DNA of 64,000 nucleotides from DASQZK01 sp963763215 (GCA_963763215.1 CAVXNX010000023.1:186001-250000), one strand, 5' to 3'. Shown: positions 18,837-30,079, counted from the first letter of the stretch. A program made the numbers and translations. The notes: a model not told the origin generated them from the letters alone.

Positions 18837-20716
18837 ATGAAAACGTTAATGTCAACCTTCGCCATTCTATTCCTGTCGCTTATCCTCATGTCGGCCGGAC
18901 AGACATATACCATCACCGGTAAAGTGACTGATGAGACAGGAACACCATGCCCGGGGTCAATGTCCATGTAAAGAACACCCGGACAGGGGTAATGACCGAC
19001 ATGGAAGGGAAGTATTCCATCACCGTTGGCGATGATGCCAAGGTACTCGTCTTTTCATTCATCGGTTATGAGACAAGTGAGGTCAGAATTGACGGGCGTC
19101 TCATTATCGATGTGGCTCTGGTTCCCTCAACGACGCAACTTAACGAGGTGGCGGTCATCGGTTATGGGACCCGGGACCGGTCGCTTCCCGCTCCGGCCAG
19201 GACCGGCCAGGCAGTCCGTGAGAAGAAACGGGCGGTTGGTGCCGGGAGCTACATGCCATATGCCTGTCCGCAGCCCGGATTCAATACGGAGGGTTATGCC
19301 ACCATCCATGAAAACGGCTACAAGGATGTGCTGAAACAACCCCTTTCCACTTTTTCTGTCGATGTGGATAAAGCCTCTTACGCCAATGTCCGGAGATTCA
19401 TCAACATGGGCCAGCTCCCGCCTGTAGATGCGGTCAGGATTGAAGAGATGATCAATTATTTCTCTTACGATTATCCCGAACCCGAAGGAAAGGATCCGTT
19501 TTCCGTTTACACCGAACTTTCCGAGTGCCCGTGGAACACGGATCATCAGCTGCTGCACATCGGGCTCAAAGGAAAAAGCATGGATAAAAGTGAACTTCCT
19601 TCATCCAACCTGGTATTTCTGATCGATGTTTCGGGCTCGATGAACTCACCCAACAAGCTTCCTTTGCTCAAGTCGGCTTTCCGTTTGCTGGTGAATGAGC
19701 TCCGGGCGTCCGACCGTGTTGCGATCGTGGTCTATGCCGGTGCTGCAGGAACAGTGCTCGGATCGACACCCGGCAACCGGAAGGAAAAAATCATGCAGTC
19801 TATTGAAAACCTTCAGGCCGGGGGTTCAACGGCCGGCGGACAGGGTCTGCAACTCGCTTACAAGATCGCGTCGGAAAACTATGCCCCGGGAGGCAACAAC
19901 CGGATCATCCTGGCGACCGACGGTGACTTCAACGTCGGCGTTTCCAGCAATGCCGAAATGGAACGGCTCGTCGAAAAGGAGCGGGGAAGGGGAATTTACC
20001 TGACCGTCCTGGGATTCGGCATGGGCAATTACAAGGATGACAAAATGGAGACCCTGGCTGACAAAGGCAACGGGAATTATGCCTATATCGACAACATCCA
20101 GGAAGCCCGCAAAGTGATGGTCAGTGAGTTTGCCGGCACGCTGTTCACCATCGCCAAAGACGTGAAGTTTCAGCTCGAGTTTAATCCGGCCAGAGTAAAG
20201 GCTTATCGGCTTGTGGGTTATGAAAACCGGTTACTCCAGGATGAAGATTTCAATGACGACAAAAAAGATGCCGGCGAGATCGGCGCCGGGCATACGGTTA
20301 CGGCACTCTATGAGCTCATCCCTGCCGGATCGCGGGAGCATACCGGGAAGATCGATCCGCTGAAATACCAGGAAAATAACGAAAAAGCCGATCCTGATCT
20401 CTCCGCGGAACTGCTGACGGTCAAACTGCGCTACAAGCGACCCAACGGCAATACCAGCATCCTCATCGAAAAACCGGTGGCCGGAAAGGTTGAAGAAGAA
20501 GGGGAAGCATCGGCGAATTTCCTGTTCTCCGCTGCCGTGGCTGAATTTGGAATGCTTCTTCGTGATTCCGGGTATAAGGCAGGTGCCAGTATTGAGCAGG
20601 TGACGCATCTTGCCTCCCTGGGCAGGGGCTGCGACAGTGAAGGCTATCGGGGTGAATTCATCCGCCTCGTCAAAACAGCAGGCACCCTGCAGGGGCTGAG
20701 TATGAAGGATGAATGA
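18837..20716 (+). CDS. YfbK-like von Willebrand factor type A protein, one frameshift
   Basis: Exported protein. A signal peptide (KTLMSTFAILFLSLILMSAG) is followed by a CarboxypepD_reg-like domain (TITGKVTDETGTPMPGVNVHVKN after restoring a missing base near 18950). Next are a SusC-like tag NEVAVIGYGTRDRS and a vWF N-terminal segment (PLSTFSVDVDKASYANVRRFIN). The vWA domain has the metal site DVSGSMNSPNKL and ATDGDFNVG. The C-terminal region (ASIEQVTHLASLGRGCDSEGYRGEFIRLV) is of the DUF3520 type. An alternative start is 18810. It is divergent from the sigma/anti-sigma pair, an arrangement common in Bacteroidota. Function unknown; envelope-stress or scaffold role is inference. Confidence 0.85.
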
Positions 20717-20832
20717 CCACCGCGCTTATTTCATTTGCACCAAAATGGGAAAAATGTGTTGGATCATCGCCAGGCGCGCCGGCAGTTATCGTCCTGGCGG
20801 TGATCTCTTTGGAATTTCCACATGTTCTGTAA

Positions 20833-22536
20833 ATGTCCCCTAGGATTTTTCACCAGGCTTTTACACCTTTGGATGTTCAAACACCCCCATTCATGCCATT
20901 CATGGTTCATCAGCCGACCGGTCATGCCAATCACCCCGGACACAGAAGTGCCGTAGCTCTTTTCCTGTGTGTGTTCATGTTTCACTTCATCAGCGGTTCC
21001 CTCCATGCCCAGGACTGGAAATCACGTTACCGTCAGCTCGATGTACAAAAATATACCCTGTCGATCAGGGTGAGCGATACCTCCGATATCATTTACGGGA
21101 CGACGCAGATTGATCTTCTGTTCAAGCAGCCGGGAGACCGGTTCATCCTGGATTTTGCCGGCGAGGGGGATGCCTCGGGTATGCAGGTGGATTCCGTCAC
21201 CATGACCGGGCTGGCGGGCTGGGTGCACCGGCATGACAGCCTGATCATTCGGTCGGCGCCTCTGGCTGCCGGCGATCAGCGGATCTGCACCGTTGTCTAC
21301 CATGGGACGCCCCGTGACGGGCTGATCATTTCCAGGAATATGTATGGCGAGAAGACCTTTTTCGGGGATAACTGGCCGAACCGCGCCCATAACTGGTTCC
21401 CGTGTGTCGATCACCCTTCCGATAAGGCCCTCAGTGAATTCCGCATTACGGCGCCTTCACATGACCAGGTTGTGGCCAACGGCATCCTGACCGGTCATAC
21501 GTCGTTACCGGGGGGATTGGATTATACAGAGTGGTCGTCGTCGGTGCCTATTGCCACAAAGGTCATGGTGACCGGCATTGCGCCGTTTGCTGTTATGAAT
21601 TACGATGAGGCCGGCAACATTCCTGTCTCCGCCTGGGTTTATCCGCAGAACCGGACGGCCGGTTTTTTCGACTTTGGCGCGTCACCGGAGATCCTGTCGT
21701 GGCTCACCGCCGAGATCGGTCCTTATCCCTTTGCCAAACTGGCCAATGTGCAGTCGACCACCAGATACGGGGGTATGGAAAATGCCGGGACAATTTTTTA
21801 TCCTGAACGTTCCGTTACCGGTCGCCGGACGAACCTGCTGACCATGGTTCACGAGACCGCCCATATGTGGTTCGGCAACTCCGCCGGCGAAATGGATTGG
21901 CCGGATCTTTGGCTCAGCGAGGGATTCGCCACCTATCTCACCGATTTGTACGTTCAGGACAGGGATGGCGATGAAGCCTTTCGCAACCGGATGAGCACAG
22001 AACGCGACGAGGTGATTCGTTTTGCGGCGATCCATGAGGGCGCTGTGGTCGATACCGTCACGCGGAATATTGAAGAGCTGCTGAATGCGAACACTTACGA
22101 GAAGGGAGCCTGGGTGCTGCACATGCTGAGACATATGCTGGGAAATGAACTCTTTCTGAGAGGTCTCCGGACCTATTATGAACGCTTCACTTACGGAAAT
22201 GCCACCACAGAGGATTTCAGAAAAGTGATGGAAGAGGTCTCCGGCCTCGATTTCCGTGAATTTTTTACACAATGGCTTTACCGGCCGGGAATCCCTCTTC
22301 TGCATTTTTCCATGGATCAGCACAGGTCCCGGGCACACATCACCATTGAACAGACTCAGGGTTCCGTGTTCTTTTTTCCGGTCGACCTCGAATTTTTTTT
22401 CGAAGATGGAACCCATCAAACCTTCACGGTGAACGTGGACAGGAGAAGCCAGCTATTCCGGTTTACATTCAAAAACCCACCGGTGAAGGTCATTCCCGAT
22501 CCGGAAGTCCGGCTGCTATTTGGGTTGAAGGAATGA
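20833..22536 (+). CDS. Exported M1-family metallopeptidase
   Basis: Zinc aminopeptidase of the M1 family. Signal peptide near residues 35-60 (AVALFLCVFMFHFISGSLHAQ), then the beta-sandwich N-domain (YTLSIRVSDTSDIIYGTTQIDL). The exopeptidase motif is GGMENAGTIF and the zinc site is HETAHMWFGNSAGEMDWPDLWLSEGFATY (HExxH then Glu 18 residues on). The C-terminal part is short (567 residues in total), as in M1 enzymes lacking the large helical domain. The true start is uncertain: 20902 also gives a reasonable signal peptide. Single frame, no indel. Probably degrades peptides in the periplasm. Confidence 0.9.
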   Translation: MSPRIFHQAFTPLDVQTPPFMPFMVHQPTGHANHPGHRSAVALFLCVFMFHFISGSLHAQDWKSRYRQLDVQKYTLSIRVSDTSDIIYGTTQIDLLFKQPGDRFILDFAGEGDASGMQVDSVTMTGLAGWVHRHDSLIIRSAPLAAGDQRICTVVYHGTPRDGLIISRNMYGEKTFFGDNWPNRAHNWFPCVDHPSDKALSEFRITAPSHDQVVANGILTGHTSLPGGLDYTEWSSSVPIATKVMVTGIAPFAVMNYDEAGNIPVSAWVYPQNRTAGFFDFGASPEILSWLTAEIGPYPFAKLANVQSTTRYGGMENAGTIFYPERSVTGRRTNLLTMVHETAHMWFGNSAGEMDWPDLWLSEGFATYLTDLYVQDRDGDEAFRNRMSTERDEVIRFAAIHEGAVVDTVTRNIEELLNANTYEKGAWVLHMLRHMLGNELFLRGLRTYYERFTYGNATTEDFRKVMEEVSGLDFREFFTQWLYRPGIPLLHFSMDQHRSRAHITIEQTQGSVFFFPVDLEFFFEDGTHQTFTVNVDRRSQLFRFTFKNPPVKVIPDPEVRLLFGLKE

Positions 22537-22617
22537 TGTCGCCGGAAAAATTTCGCTGCTTACCAAAAAATGACTTAAATTGTCGTCACGAACGAAACTG
22601 AAACCCAATTTTATCCC

Positions 22618-23502
22618 ATGAAAATCGTCATTCTTTCTTTTTTAGGGTACCTGGTTTTTGGAACGATGCCGCTCCTCGCCCAGGATAATAAGCCCCTTCC
22701 GGTGAAGTATGAAGAGCTGACCGCCATGGATTTTTCCACCGCTGTCGGCAAGGCATCCGGTGTCGTATTGATCCCCTTCGGGATCATGGAAAAGCACGGA
22801 CCCCATCTCCCGCTGGGAACGGACCTTTATGAAGCCCGTGAAGTGGCTCTCCGCGGAGCATCGAAAGAATATGCCGTCGTTTTTCCGGCCTATTATTTCG
22901 GACAGATCAATGAAGCCCGGCATCAGCCCGGCACAATCGCTTACAGCCACGAAGTGATCTGGAATCTCTTGCAGGAAACGCTTGATGAACTCTCGAGAAA
23001 CGGTTTCAAAAAGATCATCATTGTCAACGGCCATGGGGGTAACAATGATTTCCTTCATTATTTCAGCATGTCGCAGCTCCATAGCCCGAAAGATTACACA
23101 CTCGTGATCTTTGACCCGGGACCAAATCCCGAAGCGGACAAAAAAATTGATCAGATGATCGACCGCAGTCATGAGATGCATGCCGGAATCGGCGAAACCA
23201 GCATGATGGAGGCCATCCGTCCCGACCTGGTTCATGAGGATCTGGCTGCTTCCCAATCGGGGGCCGATCAACAAAGGCTTGCCGGTATTCCCGACCAGTA
23301 TACAGGGATCTGGTGGTATGCCAGGTTTCCGAACCACTACGGGGGATCCGGCATCGGAGCCAAACCGGAAGCCGGTAACCTGATGTTCGAAAGTGAATCG
23401 GATCAGCTCGCCGGGCTCATCCGGAATATGAAGAGCAGCGACGATATCAGAAAACTGCAGGATGAATTTTACAACCGCAGTGAGAATCCCCTGGGGAAAT
23501 AA
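22618..23502 (+). CDS. Creatininase-family amidohydrolase, exported
   Basis: 294 residues with a signal peptide (MKIVILSFLGYLVFGTMPLLAQ). Metal-binding creatininase signatures are present: GIMEKHGPHLPLGTDLYEA, IIIVNGHGGNN and HAGIGETSMM. The family hydrolyses cyclic amides or formyl-amide bonds of small molecules; the substrate is not predictable. Intact frame, 81 bp after the M1 peptidase gene and likely transcribed on its own. Confidence 0.9.
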   Translation: MKIVILSFLGYLVFGTMPLLAQDNKPLPVKYEELTAMDFSTAVGKASGVVLIPFGIMEKHGPHLPLGTDLYEAREVALRGASKEYAVVFPAYYFGQINEARHQPGTIAYSHEVIWNLLQETLDELSRNGFKKIIIVNGHGGNNDFLHYFSMSQLHSPKDYTLVIFDPGPNPEADKKIDQMIDRSHEMHAGIGETSMMEAIRPDLVHEDLAASQSGADQQRLAGIPDQYTGIWWYARFPNHYGGSGIGAKPEAGNLMFESESDQLAGLIRNMKSSDDIRKLQDEFYNRSENPLGK

Positions 23503-23655
23503 ACCCGGAATCTATTGAAACCGGTTGAACGACGGCAGACAGGCTGGATGCGGAAATTATTTTATCCGTTCCCGGTGCTGCAGAGTCGCCGCGTGTTTGT
23601 ATATTTACCGGTGCAAGTGGATGCATTCTATTTTATAACCCATAATTCAACGATC

Positions 23656-24415
23656 ATGAAGAAAAGAGTAATGATGACTGCCGCCGCAGTTTGTTTGACA
23701 ACCTTCGCCTTTTCCCAGGCAAAACCCGAAGATACGGAAGTTTATTCACCGGTCCCGCCGGTTGTTACACCCGGGCAATGCTGCGGCCAGGCGCCCTCAG
23801 ATGCCGTTATCCTTTTCAACGGTGACAATCTCGACGAATGGGAAACCGCCAGTGATGGATCTCCTGCAGCCTGGAAAGTCTGTGGCAGTGTCATGGACGG
23901 TGGATAAATCGGCCGGGGATATCCAGACGAAACAGAAATTCCTGGATTACCAGCTGCATATCGAGTTCAGGATTCCTTCCGATATCACCGGTTCAGGGCA
24001 GGCCAGGGGAAACAGCGGGATTTTTCTCTCCGCGCCCAAAGTTTCGCACGGTTATGAACTCCAGGTCCTCGATAACTACGGTAACAAAACCTATGTCAAC
24101 GGCCAGGTCGGGAGCATCTACAAGCAATCCATCCCCCTGGCCAATCCGTCACGTAAGCCCGGGGAATGGCAGGTTTACGATGTGGTCTGGACAGCGCCAC
24201 GCTTTAATGATGACGGTTCGGTGAAATCTCCCGCCCGCGTTACGGTCTTCCTCAATGGCGTCCTGGTGCAGAATAACTATGCACTTACCGGCAGCACGGA
24301 ATACATTGGCAAGCCCGAATACGTCAAACACGGTGCCGCTCCCATCAGGCTGCAGGCCCACGGCGACAAGAGCGAGCCGATCAGTTACCGAAATATCTGG
24401 CTCAGGGAACTTTAA
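23656..24415 (+). CDS. DUF1080 (3-keto-disaccharide hydrolase-like) secreted protein, one frameshift
   Basis: Signal peptide MKKRVMMTAAAVCLTTFAFSQ, then the DUF1080 beta-jellyroll fold: DAVILFNGDNLDEWE, (after a frame change near 23880) KQKFLDYQLHIEFRIP, GNSGIFLSAPKVSHGYELQVLDNYGN, YDVVWTAPRF, and the C-terminus IRLQAHGDKSEPISYRNIWLREL. The family includes enzymes that hydrolyse or eliminate 3-keto-glycosides. One of two DUF1080 genes in the window; its neighbours here give no pathway context. Convergent with the SDR gene. Confidence 0.88.
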
Positions 24416-24529
24416 GCCTTTTCCGGGCCACGGATGTGTACCGGGGAACATGATTTTGACAGGGATGCAAGGATTTTGCATTCCTGTTTTTTTATGAAGA
24501 AAGGATTTCCTCCCCCGCCGATGTTCCGT

Positions 24530-25336
24530 CTACTTCAGCCCGTAATGGGAACAAAGGATCCGGCTGAACCAGGCCGACGGGAGGAGCTTTTTCAGAACGA
24601 CAGCGAGTTTCTGGTCGAAGGAGCCGACAATATACCGGTTCGCCGGTTTCCGGCTTTCCACGATACGGCCAATTTTGGAAGCCAGGATGGCGGGATCCCA
24701 GCCGTTGGTCTCATCTTTCTCGAAGATAGCCCGGGTCCTGGCAAACTGCTCCCCGTAAGGGTTTTCCGGGGTCGTGCCGGTGATATTTTTGCGGTTCGAT
24801 GTGTTGCTCGTGTGGAAATCGCCGGGATTGATGACCACCACGCGGATGTTGAATTCCCTGAGCTCCATTCGCAGGCTTTCGCTGAAACCTTCCATCGCGA
24901 ATTTGGCGGCGGAATAGAAGCCCTGGAACGGCAGACCCATCAGTCCGCCGATGGAGCTGATGTTGATGATCAGTCCGCCGCCATTCTGCCGCATGGCGGG
25001 AAGGACGCGCTGGGTCAGATCGACCACCCCGTTGAAGTTGGTCTCGATCTGCCGCCGGAAATCGTCAGCCGGGGTGATCTCAACAGGTCCGCCGAGGTGC
25101 ATGCCGGCATTGTTGATCAGGACGTCGATCTTCCCTTCCTTTTCCAGCACTTCATTCACCGCGGCATCGATCGACGCCGGGTCGGTAAGGTCGAGATGGA
25201 GTGCGTGGATGCGGGGATCCGTTTCGGCCGGTTTGCGCAACGTGCCGTAAACGGTGTGTCCGTTTTTTGCCAGCTTGCCAGCCGTTTCCTTACCGAAACC
25301 GGAGGAAATGCCGGTAATCAGGATGACTTTTTTCAT
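24530..25336 (-). CDS. Short-chain dehydrogenase/reductase
   Basis: 268 residues, intact. Rossmann motif ILITGISSGFGKETA (TGxxxGxG), DVLINNAGMHLGG (NNAG), catalytic Ser in INISSIGGLMG and YSAAKFAMEGF (YxxxK). The classical SDR oxidoreductase fold is certain, the substrate unknown. The gene lies between DUF1080 and copy 1 of the 155-bp element; its start is 33 bp from that element. Confidence 0.94.
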   Translation of the reverse strand: MKKVILITGISSGFGKETAGKLAKNGHTVYGTLRKPAETDPRIHALHLDLTDPASIDAAVNEVLEKEGKIDVLINNAGMHLGGPVEITPADDFRRQIETNFNGVVDLTQRVLPAMRQNGGGLIINISSIGGLMGLPFQGFYSAAKFAMEGFSESLRMELREFNIRVVVINPGDFHTSNTSNRKNITGTTPENPYGEQFARTRAIFEKDETNGWDPAILASKIGRIVESRKPANRYIVGSFDQKLAVVLKKLLPSAWFSRILCSHYGLK

Positions 25337-25369
25337 AACCGATGATTCTAAAGCCGGTGAACGTTATTT

Positions 25370-25524
25370 AGTGTCAGAAAGAAAACTCATGTTTTTTAGC
25401 CGTGCTTGATAAGAAAACGTCAAGAGCAAGGCTTGCGATGACTGAAAAACAGGAGTTTACTATTCGTAAATGACTGTTTTGAAGTCGAGCATAACGCAGC
25501 TATTGGCGTTTTCTTGCAAGCACT
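25370..25524 (-). mobile_element. 155-bp palindromic element, copy 1
   Basis: Read on the minus strand, it begins AGTGCTTGCAAGAAAAC and ends GTTTTCTTTCTGACACT. These ends are imperfect terminal inverted repeats (about 14 of 17 pairs in copy 3, slightly fewer here). Flanks are ATTT on both sides, suggesting a 4-bp target duplication. It differs from copies 2 and 3 at only a few positions. Its AG end supplies the last two bases of the TAG stop of the SPT gene. Confidence 0.85.
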
Positions 25525-26729
25525 ATTTAGCCACCGGCTCTGAAGTGAGGATGCCAAGCTTTTGCGCCGCAGTGGTGATTTTTTTGATGGCAAAATCGAC
25601 CTGGTCGAATGGTATGGGTGGCCATCAGGGAGAAGCGGATGAGCGAATCTTCCCTGGGAACGGCCGGAGTGACGACGGGATTGACGAATACCCCCTCGGC
25701 AAGGAGCATCTGGGTCAGCTGGAGCGCTTTGACATCATCGCGGATGAACAGCGGGATGATGGGAGTCTCGCTCTTCCCGGTATCGAAGCCGGCCTCCTTC
25801 AGGGCTTTCAGGGCAAAATGGGTCAGCTCCCAAAGGTGGTTGATGCGCTCGGGTTCACGCACCATGATGTCGATGGCAGCCAGGACACTCGCCGCCGAGG
25901 CCGGCGTCATGCTGGCGCTGAAGATCAGTGAGCGGGAATTATGCTTGATGAAGTTGATCACTTCATGGTCCGAGGCGATAAAGCCGCCGAGGGAGGCCAG
26001 CGATTTGGAGAAGGTGCCCATGATGAGGTCGACCTTGTCGGTCAGTCCGAAATGGGAAGCGGTGCCCGACCCGTTCTTACCGAGAACACCGATGGAGTGG
26101 GCATCATCAACCATGATGGTGGCCTTGTATTTATCAGCCAGGCGCGCGAGATCGGGAAGGTTCACGATGTCTCCCTCCATGGAGAAAATGCCATCGACGA
26201 CGATGAGCTTGATCTTGTCCTCTTCACAGAGGCGCAGTTTGTATTCAAGCGATTCCATGTCGTTGTGGGGATACTTGAACACCTTTGAGAATGAGAGCCG
26301 GCTGCCTTCGATGATGGAGGCATGATCGAGTTCGTCGAGGAAAATATAATCATTCCGCCCGGAGACGACGGAAACCACGCCGAGATTCACCTGGAATCCT
26401 GTGCTGTAGCATAGGGCCGCATCCTTGCCGGTGAGCCTGGCCAGCCGTTCTTCCAGTTCAACATGAATATCGAGAGTTCCATTCAAAAATCGGGAACCCG
26501 CACAGCCGGTTCCGTATTTTTCGACCGCTTTGATGGCCGCCGCTTTGACCTCCGGATGGTTGGTAAGGCCGAGGTAACTGTTCGAACCGAACATGAGCAC
26601 TGTCTTACCATTTATCAAAACTTCCGTGTCCTGATCCGATTCGATCATTCTGAAGTAGGGGTAAATACCTGCTTCCATGGCCTTTTGGGGCGCCAGATAC
26701 CCTGTGAATCTGTCTTTTAGGATTCCCAT
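25523..26729 (-). CDS. Serine palmitoyltransferase-like PLP enzyme, one frameshift near the 3' end
   Basis: Alpha-oxoamine synthase family (SPT/KBL/BioF). Start MGILKDRFTGYLAPQKAMEAG at 26729. Substrate and PLP signatures: FGSNSYLGLTNHPEV, GTGCAGSRFLNGTLDIHVELEERLA, VVDGIFSMEGDIV, MVDDAHSIGVLG, and the Schiff-base Lys in GTFSKSLASLGGF, which matches bacterial serine palmitoyltransferases of Bacteroidota rather than KBL. Near 25605 an extra base shifts the last 30 residues; corrected, the protein ends DFAIKKITTAAQKLGILTSEPVAK with the TAG at 25523-25525. It should start sphingolipid synthesis from serine and acyl-CoA at the inner membrane. KBL activity is the alternative. Confidence 0.88.
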
Positions 26730-26771
26730 CTGTTCTGTGATATATCTTAGCTGATGAATCTTATTTGTGAT

Positions 26772-26779
26772 CAAATGTA
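26772..26779 (-). promoter_or_regulatory. Candidate -7 element for the SPT gene
   Basis: Minus-strand TACATTTG fits TAnnTTTG about 45 bases before the SPT start. No clear -33 TTG is visible. Confidence 0.35.
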
Positions 26780-26940
26780 AAAAAAACCATGATTCATGGT
26801 ACACCCGGTGATCATTTCAGCGAAAAAAATGACGAAAAAAACTTCCGGGGCGCACTAAAACGCCTCTTGCCACAGAAGGAAAAAAGGCTTAGATTTCGTT
26901 CCGGTTACGGATCCGGTCCCGGAAATATCGCCATTTAGAG

Positions 26941-27324
26941 ATGATCTATCACGTGCTCGACATATTTTTCGTCACGTTCCACACGGCGCTGATCTTCTTC
27001 AACCTGTTTGGTTGGATTTGGAAAAAAACACGTCGGCTGAATCTCATCACCCTTCTTCTTACCGGCGGCTCCTGGTTCATCCTGGGAATTTTCTACGGGA
27101 TTGGCTATTGCCCCCTGACCGACTGGCATTTCAGGGTACTGGAGAAACTGGGAAAAACCGGCCTTCCCCAATCCTATATTTCTTATCTCGTGGAAAGACT
27201 CACCGGTCTGCATTTCAGCCCGGAATTGGTATCCGCCCTGACCCTGGCGTTCTTCCTGGCGGCCCTGGCCCTGTCGGTGTTCGTTAACCTCCGCGATGAC
27301 CGGAAAAAGCGCCGCTCCACCTGA
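26941..27324 (+). CDS. DUF2784-like small membrane protein
   Basis: 127 residues with about four hydrophobic helices: ILDIFFVTFHTALIFFNLFGW-type N-terminus, LITLLLTGGSWFILGIFYGIG, the conserved YCPLTDWHFRVLEKLG loop, and ALTLAFFLAALALSVFVNL. The CPLT loop after the second helix is typical of DUF2784. Unknown function. Convergent with GH31, with an 18-bp gap. Confidence 0.75.
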   Translation: MIYHVLDIFFVTFHTALIFFNLFGWIWKKTRRLNLITLLLTGGSWFILGIFYGIGYCPLTDWHFRVLEKLGKTGLPQSYISYLVERLTGLHFSPELVSALTLAFFLAALALSVFVNLRDDRKKRRST

Positions 27325-27342
27325 AGACCTGATGCCTGCTCC

Positions 27343-29776
27343 TCATTTCCAGGTTACGGTTGTCTGTCCGGCATCATTGGACAGCACCAGGTCGAGGTTG
27401 TTGACCTCAGGACGGCCTTTCTGTGAAGCATAGTCGATGGCAATGGATGAGGGCTTTTCCGGAAATCCGTGGAAGACGATTTTGATGGACTTGTAATGCG
27501 AGGCATACTGCCCGTCAGCCGGTTCAAGGACGAGGGTTCCGTCCTCCGCGTCATACCGGATCAGGCGTTTGTAATACTGACCATCGCGATATTTGAAGCT
27601 GATGCCGTCATCTTCATAATAGGTGAAGGTTGTTGTGCCGCTGCCTTTATAGATGTGGAGAAAAAGGGTGTCGCCGGGATCATCAGCGGTCGACTGGATG
27701 ATCTTGTGCATCGGGATGACGCTTCCGGCTTTCACGAAAACCGGTAGTTTGCTTTCAGGGTTGCTGTTGGTGGCTTCGACAATTTTTTCACCACGCCGGG
27801 GGTAGAACGTGTCGTCGTAAAAGTCGTAATACCCGTCATCGGGAAAATAGACCTTCGCATAATTCTGGGACGACACGACGGGTGCGACGAGGATCGAGGG
27901 ACCGAAGAAGTATTCATTTTCATAGGCGGGGTTATAGACGAGGGGATCGAACGAATGATCCAGCGAAAGCGAGCGCTGAATGGGAATGCCCGATCTGGGA
28001 GGCCTCGTAGAAGGCTGAATAGAGGTAGGGAAGGAGCTTGTAACGGATTTCGGTGTATTTTTTGGCCACGGCTTCGACCCATTCGCCAAAAGCCCAGGGT
28101 TCCTGGGCCCGGGTATTTTTCGAGGCATGGATGCGGTCGAAGGGCATGAAGGCGCCGATAGATACGAAACGGGCATAGAGCTGGTTGGACTGATCGGGAT
28201 GCCCGGTAAAGCCGCCAATGTCCATCCCGCAGAAGGGGACGCCGGCCAGTCCGAGGTTGTTGAGGAGTCTGACCCCGAGGATCATGTGTGCATCGGAGGA
28301 GACGTTATCGCCTGTCCATACCGCCGAATATCGCTGAACACCTGAAAACCCGGCACGTGTCAGCACAAAGGGACGTTCACCGGTCGCCTTCACCGCTCCC
28401 TCATAGCTCGAGCGGGCCATCTGCATTCCGTAGACATTGTGCGCCCGCAGATGAATCGACGGATGGCCGTCGAAATTGTTCAGGCTGTAAGGATCGAACA
28501 TCTTCGTCCATAGCGCCGGCTCATTCATGTCGTTCCAGAATCCTCTCACCCCTTCTCCGGCCAGCTTGGCCAGGTGATCTCCCCACCACTGCCGGGTCAC
28601 GGGATTTGTGAAATCGGGAAAATAGCACATGCCCGGCCACACTTCTCCCTTGAAATAGGACTTCCCGTCGGCCGTTTTGATATAGACATCTTTTTTCAGA
28701 CCGTCTTCATAGACCGGAGTAGCCCTTTTCGATCTTGATGCCCGGGATCGAGGATGACCGTGGTATGAAAGCCCATGTTCTTCAGCCTGGAGATCATGCC
28801 GGAGGGATCGGGGAAATAATCCTTGTTCCAGGTGAAGATCTTGTAATGATCCATGTAGTCGATATCGAGGGTGATCACATCGGCGGGTATGGCCTTTTCC
28901 CGGTAGATCCGGGCGATGTCCATGACTTCCGATTCGGGGTAATAACTGTACCGGCTCTGGTGAAGCCCGAGGCTCCACAAGGGCGGGAGTTTAATGGTCC
29001 CGGTGAGTGAGGCGTAAGCCTTTACCACATCGGCGACCGAAGTACCCACTCATGAAAAAATAGTCCATATCACCGCCATGCACACCGAAAAATGTCGGAT
29101 TTTGCGGGGTCCGTCCGAAGCAGAAATCACTCCGGTAGGAATTGTCGAGGTAGATGCCGTAAACCAGTGAATCGTGAATGCCCATGTAAAAGGGGAGTGT
29201 CTGGTAAAGGGGATCCTGTTCGGTGGGATAGCCGGGGACATCGCTGTTCCAGTTGGTGTATGATCTTCCGGCCTTATCGAGCGGGCCTGTTTTCTCACCA
29301 AGGCCGATAAACCGCTCACCCGGTTGTGTCTTTTTGTAGACAAACCAGTCGGCTCCGAAGGCTCCGGCGCTATAGTCGCCGACATCTTCGTTGAGGACCC
29401 GGCCATCGGCGGTCGAAAACCGCAGGCTGACGGGATTCTTTTGGATCACCACCTTCAGGTTTCCTGCGGTAAGATCCAGATCGCCGGTATGCTCGGTGAG
29501 GGTATACTTCATCTCTCCGGGTTTGGAGATTACGGCATAGCTGAAATCATCGAACGGTTGTTTGCCGGTGATCTGGACCCTGATGATCCCCGTATCCCAA
29601 GGCGTGATTTTCAAATACCCTCCTTCGGCCGAAATAACAATGGCATTTTTCATCCTTTCCACAGATCTGAACGGCCCGAGGGATTTTGAAACATCCTGTG
29701 CGTTGAGGGTGAAGCAAGGGAGAGACAGCAGCAGCCACCACAGGACTGCTTTCCTTGACCGGATTTGATTTTTCAT
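27343..29776 (-). CDS. GH31 alpha-glucosidase-like enzyme, three frameshifts
   Basis: Exported glycoside hydrolase of family 31. Signal peptide around AVLWWLLLSLPCFTLNAQ, N-terminal beta-sandwich to about residue 220 (GERFIGLGEKTGPLDKAG), then the barrel: PPLWSLGLHQSRYSYYPESEV, VITLDIDYMDHYKIFTWN, catalytic nucleophile Asp in GFWNDMNEPALW, RPFVLTRAGFSGVQRY and WTGDN, FCGMDIGGFTG. The C-terminal beta domains end LVLSNDAGQTTVTWK. Indels near 29045, 28730 and 28000 split the frame. Corrected length about 810 residues. Probably removes alpha-glucosyl units in the periplasm. Confidence 0.93.
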
Positions 29777-30079
29777 GGCGATATGCATTAATTTACAGAG
29801 GCTTCTGAGGAATTTTATCCCTGTCATTGCCGCGAAACAGTGCGCTAAGGGTTAACCCCCGGGATAAAGCGCCCCTTCCGGGGATGTAACATCATGAATT
29901 CCTGAATAGTTTTTCGGATGGCCGGCGCGGTTGGACAAAAAATCCAGTCAGGGTGGTCATCCCCGGTCGTTGTCGGGAGGAGTCAGCGCCGATTTCGACG
30001 GCTCATCCCGCCGCCTACTTTCAATCATTTGCGTTATCTTTACTTTAAATACGTCAAGCTACATATTAAAACCCTGAAC
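29777..30079. other. Intergenic region with stem-loop between GH31 and amidase genes
   Basis: Divergent spacer of about 300 bp. A stem-loop at 29851-29890 pairs GTTA..CCCCGG with CCGGGG..TAAC. A TATCTTTA sequence about 45 bases before the amidase start resembles a -7 element with one mismatch. No gene seen. Confidence 0.4.

Noticed and set aside
24434..25345. 303-residue open frame opposite the SDR gene
   Set aside because: It lies entirely antisense to a clearly recognised SDR; composition follows the antisense of that gene.
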